NCBI GenBank assembly: GCA_963971575.1
Contig: OZ020626.1
Coordinates: forward strand, 78,787 to 142,786
Source: Liopterus haemorrhoidalis
Lineage: Eukaryota > Arthropoda > Insecta > Coleoptera > Dytiscidae
Direction of reading: 5' to 3'
Length of the DNA: 64,000 nucleotides
Notes under the pieces: model-generated
The model's database searches: none
What the model saw: only the letters and a program-made list of their open reading frames with translations
What the model was told of the DNA's origin: nothing
Shown: piece after piece, positions 53,901 to 64,000 of the stretch
How positions within the stretch are numbered: position 1 is the first letter of the stretch
Layout of the letters: every line of letters starts with the position of its first letter
Program-made: the position numbers and the translations under genes

Positions 53901-56035
53901 GACTAAAAATTCCAGCTACACAAAATGAAATAGGTGGTAGATATTGGTGTGTAAGGGGGTTGTAGAACGCTCTAAACATATCCTTATAAGTTTCATCCCC
54001 TAATTTCAACCCTTAAAATTTATTTTCCGATAAAGAAATTTTGTCCATCGACGGTATAGGGCCACAGTATAGGGGTTGTTTTGAGGAATAGTGAATTTTG
54101 TTTATTTAATATCTCGAAAACTAGAAGGGTTGCAAGGTTGCCTTAGTGGTTGTAGAGTACTTATACTCTTCTGTACCTACCTACCGAAAACCATCCCTTT
54201 AACTCGTAAGGGTTGTGAGATATAAAAAGTGCTTAATAACTCCCCAACCTTAAGATCTAGGGGGATGAAAATTTAATAACTTCTACTAAGAGCCTTAATG
54301 AAATGACCTGTCAAATCAGGACTCCCTAGCCCTTGTAGTTTCTGAGATATTAAATTAATAAAGTTCAGTGACGTCACATATTGTAGCAAAAAATTTATTT
54401 TATTTTATTAATATCTCGAAAACCAGAAGGGTTGTAGGGCTCCCATTGTGGCTGTAGGGTCCTAAGGTCTTATAGTAAGTGCCTACCAAAATCCAACCCC
54501 CTAACATGTAAGGGTTGCGAGATATAAAAAACACTTTATTACACGCGTCCCTTAAGGGATAGAGGGATGAAATTTTAATAGTATTTACCCAGAGCCCTTG
54601 TGAAGAGGCGTACCAAATCTGGACACCCTAGCCCTTGTAGTTTCCGAGATATAGCTTAAAAACTAATAAATACCTTCTTGAGATCCTGTTCTCCTGATAC
54701 AAATCGAAAATATTTTGAAATGTGTACAAAACCGTGTTTTTAACAGACTAAAAATTCCAGCTACACGAAATGAAATAGGTGGTAGATATTGGTGTGTAAG
54801 GGGGTTGTAGAACGCTCTAAACATATCCTTATAAGTTTCATCCCCTAATTTCAACCCTTAAAATTTATTTTCCGATAAAGAAATTTTGTCCATCGACGGT
54901 ATAGGGCCACAGTATAGGGGTTGTTTTGAGGAATAGTGAATTTTGTTTATTTAATATATCGAAAACCAGAAGGGTTGCAAGGTTGCCTTAGTGGTTGTAG
55001 AGTACTTATACCCTTCTGTACCTACCTACCGAAAACCATCCCTTTAACTCGTAAGGGTTGTGAGATATAAAAAGTGCTTAATAACTCCCCAACCTTAAGA
55101 TCTAGGGGGATGAAAATTTAATAACTTATACTAAGGGCCCTAATGAAGGGACCTGTCAAATCTGGACTCCCTAGCCCTTGTAGTTTCTGAGATATTAAAT
55201 TAATAAAGTTCAGTGACGTCACATATTGTAGCAAAAAATTTATTTTATTTTATTAATATCTCGAAAACCAGAAGGGTTGTAGGGCTCCCATTGTGGCTGT
55301 AGGGTCCTAAGGTCTTATAGTAAGTGCCTACCAAAATCCAACCCCCTAACATGTAAGGGTTGCGAGATATAAAAAACACTTTATTACACGCGTCCCTTAA
55401 GGGATGGAGGGATGAAATTTTAATAGTATTTACCCAGAGCCCTTGTGAAGAGGCGTACCAAATCTGGACACCCTAGCCCTTGTAGTTTCCGAGATATAGC
55501 TTAAAAACTAATAAATACCTTCTTGAGATCCTGTTCTCCTGATACAAATCGAAAATATTTTGAAATGTGTACAAAACCGTGTTTTTAACAGACTAAAAAT
55601 TCCAGCTACACGAAATGAAATAGGTGGTAGATATTGGTGTGTAAGGGGGTTGTAGAACGCTCTAAACATATCCTTATAAGTTTCATCCCCTAATTTCAAC
55701 CCTTAAAATTTATTTTCCGATAAAGAAATTTTGTCCATCGACGGTATAGGGCCACAGTATAGGGGTTGTTTTGAGGAATAGTGAATTTTGTTTATTTAAT
55801 ATATCGAAAACCAGAAGGGTTGCAAGGTTGCCTTAGTGGTTGTAGAGTAATTATACCCTTCTGTACCTACCTACCGAAAACCATCCCTTTAACTCGTAAG
55901 GGTTGTGAGATATAAAAAGTGCTTAATAACTCCCCAACCTTAAGATCTAGGAAGATGAAAATTTAATAACTTATACTAAGGGCCTTAATGAAGGGACCTG
56001 TCAAATCTGGACTCCCTAGCCCTTGTAGTTCCGGA
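47990..56035. repeat. 845-bp tandem satellite, about 9.5 copies
   Basis: The same segment recurs at 48748, 49593, 50438, 51283, 52128, 52973, 53818, 54663 and 55508, exactly 845 bp apart each time. Copies differ by few substitutions. The first unit is diverged and partial; the last breaks off at CCCTTGTAGTTCCGGAG. Each unit holds two related segments about 304 bp apart. They share AATATCTCGAAAAC(C/T)AGAAG, TAAGGGTTG(C/T)GAGATATAAA and AGCCCTTGTAGTTTC(C/T)GAGA, so the unit is an older dimer plus spacer. Minus-strand 63-residue frames recur once per unit. Confidence 0.97.
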
Positions 56036-56094
56036 GTTTGTAACCGTGTTTCTTGTTTGAAGAACTGCGAGTGGACATTACTGTATCTATGCAA

Positions 56095-56180
56095 CCCGAA
56101 GTACAGCAGTGTTGAATTGGTGGTATCATAAAGAAACAACGAAACGTGGGTTCGATTCCCAATCTAATTAAATCCCTCTG
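56095..56180 (+). other. tRNA-like sequence at the right edge of the satellite
   Basis: GTTGAATTGGTGGTATCATA resembles box A, and GTGGGTTCGATTCCCA is a good T-arm/box B. No acceptor stem pairs, so it is a tRNA-derived relic (SINE head) and not a gene. Confidence 0.45.
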
Positions 56181-58796
56181 TGCCACAGATTTTTATATAT
56201 TTTATTTAAATATCTCATTCATACTTATCTTATTTCAGCCATTAACTTTAAGGTCCTGAAACATTAACGGGGCTGTAGGTTGTTGGAAAACACAATTTTT
56301 AGAAACACACTTTTAGAACTGCCAGGGTTTTCTGTAATATAAATGGCTGTAGGTATTGGGAAGAAAATACTATATTATTTCCATATTTTATTAATAATTA
56401 AAATGTAAAATACAAATACACATGTGATAAAATTGAGTACAAATTATATATAAACATATATAATGAAGCGAATATGTACAATTTTGAAAATAGAATTTTT
56501 AGAAATATTAATTTCAACACAGATTTAAAAAACACTGAAAGATATTATCTCATTGTTTTTAAAAAGAGCATATCTTAGTTTTTGTTATTTTTACAGCTGG
56601 AGTCCTTTTTACAAATAACCCTATATATCAAAAACTAAAAAAGATAAAATAAAATTGGAAAAACATTTGAAAATCCCTAACCTTTCTTTGTTACTACTAG
56701 TTTTTTCAGATTGTTTGGGGTACCAGAAAAAGAACCACAGCTCTTTTTGTAAACATGTGTTATAAATTTAATTCGTAAAAAACTAAAAAATATAAAAATT
56801 TTAATAATTAATTTTTGAAAAAGCAAAGATTCAATCTATCTCTCATAAATTTTTCAAATTTTTTGAGATACAGGTGCAAGAGCAGGATCCATTTTTCGAC
56901 TGCCCCCATTTTGAATATTTTAAAAATTAATTTTTTCAAAAACTATAGAAGCTAATTAAAAACTCTTAAAGTTTTTGAAAAGGATAGCATTTAATCTGTA
57001 AAATTGAATTTTTTAAAATTTTTGGGGGTACTATTTTCAGAGCTGGAGACCCTTTTGCAAACAACCCCATATCTCAAAAACTAAGACAAATAAATATATT
57101 TTGTGAAAATATTTGAAAAGCCCTAACCATTTTCTATTGATACTGATTTTTTGGGGTACCACATAAAAAGCTATAGCTATTTGTTCATTTAAACGCAAAT
57201 TTTTCAAAAACTAAAAAATATAAAAAATTTATTAAATTTATTAAAGGAACAGGCTTCATTCTATCAGTAATTTTAAAAAAAAATTTGGTGTGCGGATGCA
57301 AGAGCTATAGCTAGTTTTATAAAGAACCCCATTTCTCAAAAACTAACAAATATAAAAATTAACAAAATTAAATTTTGAAAATGAGATATTGGGCTATTAA
57401 AAATAATTCAAATACAGAGTCTTTCATTTGGATAGGAATTCGTGGGAAAATAAAAAATATTCTTCCATGTATTCCTATCCACATTCATCAAAGTGTTTCA
57501 TTCTACAGGCATTCTTCTCCACAGTCAGCTCAGTTTCACTTATTTTCATTTGATTTTCTCAGATCATTTTTTCATCCATTCATTTTTCCACATTTATTCT
57601 GTTGGCTTTTTATTCATTCGTTCTTTTTCTCTATCATATTTTTTTTTGCAATCTATTTAGTGCCTCTCCACACCATCAAATATATTTTTATTTTTACATA
57701 AACAATAATTTTTACAAAATATAAATAAATACAATGCTTTATAATAATAAGGGAGATTATTTCAAATATTTCAACTCAAAATATTCACAAATATATTTAT
57801 ATATTTATTATTCTTTTTAATTATTATCTTTTACCAATTATTAATAGTAATTTTACAAAATATGTAAAATTTATTTATCCACTAATAATAATTTAAATTG
57901 AAATAATTTAATGTCAAAATTATTTTATTTTATTTTTATTTTTTCATAATGTTTAAATTTAATCTGTCAACTAATCATAACTTGAATTTATATTCCAAAA
58001 AATTTACTAATAAATTTACTCCTAATAATTTTATTTGTTTCAAAATATTTAAAATTAATTTGCCATCTAATAATAATTTGAATTTAGTTTTTAAAATATT
58101 TTAATTTAATATGGTAACTAATCCTTTTTGATTTTATTTTTTAAAAAATATACAATTTCAAAAACTGTATAGTTTAGTATTTTTTTATATCAAAATAATT
58201 TGGTTTTTTCAAAATATAATTTAATTTGTCAACTAATCATAACTTGAATTTATTTTTCAATAAATTAATTTACTGTCCAAATATTTTAATTAGTCAATTA
58301 ATTATCAAGCCTGAATTAATTTTTCAAAAAATTTACCGATTATTTTACTGTCAAAATACTTTTACTTCACTTCTTACAATGTTTTAAGATTTTTTTCGTA
58401 CAAATATTCAATTTATTTTATAATATTTATTATTTATTTATTTTTTTGATAATATTCCATGCAATATTTAAATTTGAAAAAATTTTACTTTAGAAAAATT
58501 TCCCAGGTAAGGTGTAAACATTTACCAGGTGGGCCCAAACCTGGTAAATGGGGCCCTTACTCCCTACACAGGAAATATATTCAACTACTATATCGTTCAA
58601 TATTCAAATGTTGAATAAAAATATTAAATTATCAAATAATTAAATAAATAATAAACAAATAATAGGTACCCAACGCCTAAGTGACATTTCTGGTCCAATT
58701 ATCTCTGTATAAACAATCAATTTAATTATGAAATGAGGGCTGAGTCGGCCCCTGAGCTGAGTGCACAGGAGTGTGGAATGTTAATTTTGTAGTGGT

Positions 58797-58862
58797 GTCC
58801 GGGGATTGAACCCGAGTCCCACGGTCCACAGACAACCGCAGTACCTCTAGTTCATTAAAGAA
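58797..58862 (-). other. tRNA-like relic
   Basis: The minus strand reads GAACTAGAGGTACTGCGGTT (box A-like) and ACTCGGGTTCAATCCCCGGA (T-arm/box B). The acceptor stem is not complementary, so it is probably tRNA-derived and not a working tRNA. Confidence 0.4.
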
Positions 58863-60049
58863 AATTTACAAAATCATTCAGAAAAGAAACATTGTAAGTC
58901 GTGAAATTATTTCAATTTTGTCAGTCCATCAGTTTATTGTCCATTTACTTCTAATATTAAAATTAAAAAAAAAAAAAAACTGGACAACATAAATCAGTTT
59001 CCAGACAAATCGGAAACATCCAAACAGTTTGTATCTTATAGTTTGGTTTCAGAATACTGTTAAATTTAAAAAAAAAAAAATGGTATAAATGATTAGTTTC
59101 CAAATTAACTATAAATTTGATAAAATGGTTATTATTATCTTCCAAAACTAATTATTAATTTAAAAAAAAGCGCAAATAGCCATAGTTGCTATATTCCAAA
59201 CATTTTATTAATATAATTTTCTATTAAATTTCGATATGATTGATTAGTTTCCAAATTAATTTTAAATTAAAAAATAGATATCGTCTTCAAAATACATTTT
59301 TATTTAAAAAAAGGGCAAATAACTATTGTTGTTGTGCGCCAATTATTTTATTAAAATGAATTTTTAAAAAATGTCTATATGATTGATTAGTTTCTAAATT
59401 AATTTTAAATTAGAAAAAGGGATATAATCTTCAACTAATTTTTAATTAAAAAAGTGCAAATAGCCATAGTTGTTATGCGCCAAAAATGTTATCCAGCTAA
59501 ATAGTTAAAAGATTTCGAAGAATGATTAGTTTCCAGATTAATTTTAAATTTAAAATGCGTTTTTTTTTTTCAGCGTTTGGACTACTATTAAATATCTAAA
59601 TGGATTGGACTTTATCTATCGATTTGAAAACAAATCCAAATTGGACCGCATCGGTCACTTTCTGAATAAATCAAAAATATCCATATTAGATAAATCTTGT
59701 TTAAAAAAAATTGAAAATATTTTTAGTTAGAAATTAGAAATAATCTCCTTAAAATTAAAAGTTTCATTGTCTTAAATATATGTAAGTACCCCAGAATAAA
59801 AGTGTATTAACTCAAATTTTTCAAAAAATTACATTTATGTTGAATTAAGTCTTCTTTCAAACGCTATTTTATATTTTATTGATATTAGAAATATTGTATT
59901 AATAATATTAAATCCATGTATGGTACTAGGATTTGTTTTTCAATTTGCTTTTCTATAAAGTTTTTATGAGTTAATACACTTTTATTCTGGTGTACGTACA
60001 TAAAATTCTCATCTCAGTGTAGAGGCATCTTTGCGTCTGCAAGTCTCGG

Positions 60050-60930
60050 AAGAACTGTGTACTCCGTACTTCATCGAACTGGACTTCTACTTCGGTCCAT
60101 ACTAGAACATCTCCCCCCTCCGTTGTCCTAGAGACTGCGGAAACAGTCTCTATGGTGCGCATTCAAATCCCAACCATGGGTGAATTATTACTAATCCTTG
60201 TCATGTTTAAGGTTGCGTAATCTCTAAACGAGGAGTTTGTGGTCTCGGTACGAGAGGTAAGGTGGGGGATTGGTGGTATCGCAGAACCCAGAACACTCCA
60301 AGACCTAAAGAACCAGGGCTGGACAGGCTTGCCAGGTCACTCGCACAGGTAGTGTGAAGAACCGGGGAATGCTGCAACAAAGGAATGCTTCCGGCCCAAC
60401 TGGAAGGGCTGATAGGTAGGTTATGAGGACGACCGTTTCCTCTGGTCATATAAAGAGGCTGGTGACTATGTTTCCAATCCTCCCCCCCGCCCAACGAGGG
60501 AGTTCCGCACATGGTTGAGGTAGGGTTCAAGCACTTCCGGCGCCAGACAGAAATAAAGCTTTCCACTGGCGGCGATAATGCCGGTTATTCGGGTTAATCC
60601 CATAAGGGCGCTCCTCCGAAGGGTTGATGGATAGCCAGAACCCAGGTACGTTAGTGAACCAGCTCTGAATGTGGGAGAGTACGAACTGACGCTTGGCATG
60701 TGAGTCCAAGTCCGGTCTCCAGACCAGGAGGCCCCGGGTCGCAACCCCAGACAGTCCCTCTACCGCACCAACTCCATCCGCGACCCAATACTCCACGAAA
60801 GAAAACGCAACCATGACATGACAAGAATAATTTTAATTTATCACCAAATTCCACCACGGAGATGGTTTTCACAGTCTCCACTTGGAGACAACAAACCCCT
60901 CCCCATTAAGGCGCTGAAATTTGCAGCGCT
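60050..60930. other. GC-rich island of unknown origin
   Basis: This block is far less AT-rich than everything around it. Overlapping minus-strand frames (60207-60566, 60466-60744, 60527-60814, 60651-60881) are open for 76-119 residues but shift frame and resemble no family recognised here. Stretches such as AASGKLYFCLAPEVLEPYLN could be a decayed coding region. Confidence 0.4.
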
Positions 60931-62220
60931 CAATTACTCCTGAAACAAATACCATACATTAAAAAAAAAAAAATTATTCATTAGGCAGTATTGGAATTTG
61001 AATTATGTGGGCTTCTCCTTGAATCAAGTTAAAATATAACTTTTCAAATTTACTTTATTTCAATTTCTTTAAAATAAATTTTTTCAAAAATTCTAAAACT
61101 TCAATATCTTTATAAAAATATAATCCAATCAAAATTCCGAGGGTAATTTTCAAGTTCAAATTAATGTGCATTAATTTGATTCTTTTTAAAGGTATTAATG
61201 AAAAGTTTGTCTGGCAAGAAAGTACAAAAACAAATAACCCAATATTAATATGTACTACAAACATGAAATAACATTAATTAAATACTTCAAATTAAACTTT
61301 CGATCCAACAATCTGATTTTATGAACAGGCCTGGTTTCTTTTAGTTCACATAACCGAGCGCCTACTGTAATTGGATGAATAATAATAATATTGAATTCAA
61401 AAAGCTTAAAACTTACTGAATATTTTTTCTTTTGTTTTGAAGATCGCATTTAGGTCCGGGCGTCCAATTACTTGGCGGAGAGCGACCCGTCACTTGCCGA
61501 TTCTGCGTGCAATCGCCGGTAAAATCACCCTCACAAAAAAAAAAGAAACTGAAAAAAAAACAATGAAATTAAAAAAAAAAGAAACAAAAAAATACAAAAT
61601 ATGTTGCAATAATTTTCACCGATATATTATTTATCTTTAAAATTTCAAAGTTAAATTTAATAAATAAACACCTGCATTTATAAATTGAATATTTCTTTGT
61701 TACATTCACTAATGACCTTTAATTCTTATCAACATAATCCGATTAATGGCCTCCATTTTTGCGACGTAAAATATTAATAAAATATAACAGACTTATTATA
61801 AAAAATATAAATGCTATAAAAAATCAAAATTTTCAATATTAAGGCCCTAATATTTTGAAATAATTAAACACTCACCTATTTTTCTTTACATCCAGAGGCA
61901 AGCAACAAGTCAACAACTCAATTCATTCATTTTTCTCAAATTTCTCAATAATTATTCTTTAAATTGTATAAATTTTTATTTCAGTGCCCTTTTAAATTAT
62001 TTATTTGTCATCTTCTTTTCAAATTTCACTTTATTTTCACTATTTTCCAATGTTTTTTTGGAAAAATATTTAACAACAAAATTGCACGTTCATCCATTAG
62101 CAGCCATATCAAAACTGATGCAACAAAAACTTCTGGACTTGCGCAAGGACACACTTTAAAAAGATATCATCTATTTCTCTCTAACACATTGTTATAACGT
62201 TAAGGGCAGAATTCTTGGTT

Positions 62221-62918
62221 TAATAATTCAAAAATTGTTAGGGATAGAGTCCTGAAGTTTGAATATTGGGATTTCTCGTTTGCTTTATTAAAAAAAGATC
62301 TCTAAAGCTATTTATACCTGAGAGCATTTTAAATAAGATTAAAAATTTTCGACATTTTTATGGGCAACTTAAAAACGGTTAGAGATAGGGATTTATGGTT
62401 TAAATTTTTATATTTCTAAAGTCTCGTAAAATAATGCGTTATAAAACATTAACATTGTTATAAAGCCCTTTTGACTAGGGAGCGTTTTAAAAATAAATAT
62501 TGTCAAAAACCCATACCTTAAAAACTACATAAGAGACCTGCGATTGCAATTTTTGTAATCCCTGGGTCAGTAATGACTTGTACACTTATTTAAAAATAAA
62601 ATGAAAAAAAAGGACATAATTAACCAAGACATTTCTAATACGGGCCCTTCTTAATTTTTAGCGGCAAGTGAGCCGTCGGTTTCCGCCAAAGATTTCTACC
62701 AGCGGCGGATTTCATAAAGTAGGTCGCCTTGATTTGATATTATATTTTTTTGAAAGTTTAATCTTTTCAGACGCAACTTAGGACGTGGAGAATTTTACTA
62801 ACTACTAAATTAATAGCTCAAATATAACAGATATATAACTGTGGTTATTTAAAATAATTACATACGGAACATTAAACAAAGTTATAAATAATTTAAAACA
62901 TCTTTTTTATTTGATACA
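62221..62918. other. Intergenic 3' of HSCB, no gene seen
   Basis: AT-rich, with a small less AT-rich stretch at 62640-62730 (GCGGCAAGTGAGCCGTCGG). The HSCB poly(A) signal on the minus strand (AATAAA, 62911-62906) is at its right end. Confidence 0.5.
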
Positions 62919-63416
62919 TCATTCAACAATTCCTCTTTCTCTCAATATTCCATTAATTTGTTTCGATATACTATTGTAATATTTCATTCTTATTAACAAT
63001 TTCTTTGCTGCTTCTATGTCATTATTTTTAAATGAAACGGATAAATCTTGAATTATACTATTAATGATAGATCGATTTTTCTTGTTCAGAGCTAATAGTT
63101 GGTCCGGATTTTTGGCTTCTTCAACCTAAAAAATAAAAATCAATAATATAGGTGTTTCTTAACCTTTTCTCCATCGCGGTCTGGTGAAAAGTTTGTAAAT
63201 TTTTTACTGGTAAAACTTTACATATTTACCTCTTCATTCATTTCCATAATTTCCATTAAGAAAGTCTGATTTCGACTAGAATTCTCATTTTCTGAAATAC
63301 TTTCCCCCTTTAAGCCTAGAAGATGTTGTCCCCTTTGAATCGGCGACAGTAGATTTGAGTAAGCTCTATTTACAATTGAAGAATATTCTTCAGAAATCAT
63401 CTTTTCATTTTCACTC
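62919..63416 (-). CDS. HSCB: HSCB/DNAJC20, iron-sulfur cluster co-chaperone (last two exons; 5' part outside window)
   Basis: Minus exons 63416-63230 and 63125-62919 join in phase 0 and encode the C-terminal 130 or so residues. The first contains SENEKMISEEYSSIVNRAYS, then LLSPIQRGQHLLGLKG, then FLMEIMEMNEE. The second ends AAKKLLIRMKYYNSISKQI followed by NGILRERGIVE and TGA. These match the end of the J-domain and the HscB C-terminal three-helix bundle, which binds the scaffold ISCU. In the family, HSCB delivers ISCU to mitochondrial HSPA9 to release the Fe-S cluster. The HPD-bearing J-domain exon and transit peptide are not in 63417-64000, so the model is partial at its 5' end. The 104-bp intron is short. 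Confidence 0.88.
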
Positions 63417-64000
63417 CTGTGAAAAAAATATTTTTTATATAAAAATATTTAGATAATGGTAACTAGATTATTATATGAATGCACTACTTGATGCATACAT
63501 GTAACAGTCACCTATCAGCAATCCGACTATACAACCTGATTTTGTAGCTACAAGCGTTACTCCTCAATATTGAGGAAAACGACTAGAAAGATGATAACAG
63601 AATAAAAATAAGTAAAATACAAATTATGCTCTACTGTAATAACTGTCTGTATTATCCTACATAAAGGACAGTTTTGTATTTTACGTTTGAAAATGACACT
63701 TCTTAAATTATAATTGATATTACTCAATTTATAACTCTTTAAGTAGAAGTCACATATTTTTTGGCGGTTCTTTGAAGTCGCCTTATTAGGTAACGGTTTT
63801 TAAGAATCTGTCTCTGACAAAATTATATTTATTTTCAGAGAAATGTATTTAAAAAATTAAAATAACGTAAGGTGTCATGTATTTATAAAAATGACATAAG
63901 AACTTAACAAAATTTTATTATCTGATTAAGGCCCGGTATTTCGAACCATAGATAAAGTTGACTATCTATGGGATAAATTGTTATCAAGGGCTTAACAACT
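63417..64000. other. HSCB intron and beyond, no exon seen
   Basis: No HPD motif or J-domain helix is encoded on the minus strand here. The last 80 bases include GGCCCGGTATTTCGAACC, which looks like a repeat end. Confidence 0.5.

Larger units (their letters stand above)
57270..62135. other. Insertion or expansion within the right arm of the giant element
   Basis: The stretch holds a pyrimidine-rich part with TCATT repeats (57420-57700), a long very AT-rich part (57700-60000), a GC-richer island (about 60050-60930) and a poly-A-rich end. tRNA-like blocks (minus) are at 58797-58862 and possibly 60140-60185. No protein family was recognised. Confidence 0.55.
46918..62220. mobile_element. 15.3-kb inverted-repeat structure carrying a satellite array
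   Basis: The left end AACCAAGAATTCTGCCCTTA and right end TAAGGGCAGAATTCTTGGTT begin an inverted match of about 100 bp. The left arm (about 47025-47905) is matched again, inverted, by about 56195-57270. For example, GGCTGAAATAAGATAAGTAT is answered at 56224-56243, and CTATAGCTCTTTTTGTGGTG at about 57160. The right arm is therefore interrupted by about 4.9 kb (57270-62135). The 845-bp satellite array occupies the centre. No transposase was found and no clear target-site duplication is visible. Confidence 0.72.

Noticed and set aside
48748..55699. A 63-residue minus-strand frame repeated once in each 845-bp satellite unit
   Set aside because: It recurs only because the satellite recurs. Differences between copies are mostly amino-acid changing (for example K/Q, H/Y, R/C, A/G), the protein looks like nothing known, and there is no start or promoter context.
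57375..57701. 108-residue plus-strand frame
   Set aside because: It comes from a pyrimidine-rich low-complexity stretch with TCATT repeats and has no protein-like features beyond composition.
58797..58862. Possible tRNA gene on the minus strand
   Set aside because: The T-arm is good, but the acceptor stem does not pair and the D-arm is irregular. It is listed only as a tRNA-like relic.
1..64000. CRISPR array, bacterial operons, rRNA genes
   Set aside because: None seen. The 845-bp and 24-26-bp repeats have no spacer structure, and the window is clearly eukaryotic.

Overview
The window looks like nuclear DNA of an insect, or at least an arthropod. It is AT-rich and dense in short inverted-repeat transposons. 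Its genes are split by GT-AG introns into exons as short as 20 bases. The recognisable proteins are eukaryotic: cereblon, the mitochondrial co-chaperone HSCB, and a carboxypeptidase A-like protein. The species was not identified. Gene models were assembled by hand from splice sites, reading phase and family resemblance. There is no transcript evidence behind them.

Layout. Positions 686-11907 (+) hold a six-exon secreted protein: signal peptide, a pacifastin-like cysteine pattern, a Thr-rich mucin stretch and acidic octapeptide repeats. Its introns are full of transposon relics. Positions 11908-19711 are repeats only, including a THAP-bearing element. Positions 19712-22879 (+) hold a continuous 1055-residue open frame with an intact N-terminal VWA/MIDAS domain and a large unrecognised remainder. 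Positions 25331-30005 (+) hold a four-exon, 118-residue secreted protein. A broken LINE follows at about 30183-31290.

Positions 31782-46577 (-) hold a complete eight-exon cereblon gene (381 residues; LON and CULT domains). Its largest intron contains, on the opposite strand at 34766-38522, a complete six-exon procarboxypeptidase-like gene. That protein keeps the zinc ligands but has lost the catalytic glutamate and the substrate-binding arginines, so it is probably a pseudoenzyme. Positions 46918-62220 form a 15.3-kb structure with inverted termini. It is built around about 9.5 copies of an 845-bp tandem satellite, and one arm is interrupted by about 4.9 kb. At the right edge, 62919-63416 (-) holds the last two exons of HSCB; its J-domain lies outside the window.

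The genes show no operon-like cooperation. The main links are structural: a gene within a gene, and a shared set of transposons. One TA-flanked ~405-bp MITE occurs eight times, one of them an inverted doublet and one a fragment, mostly in introns. The best candidates for new biology are the VWA protein, the inactive carboxypeptidase nested in cereblon, and the satellite-bearing giant inverted-repeat element.
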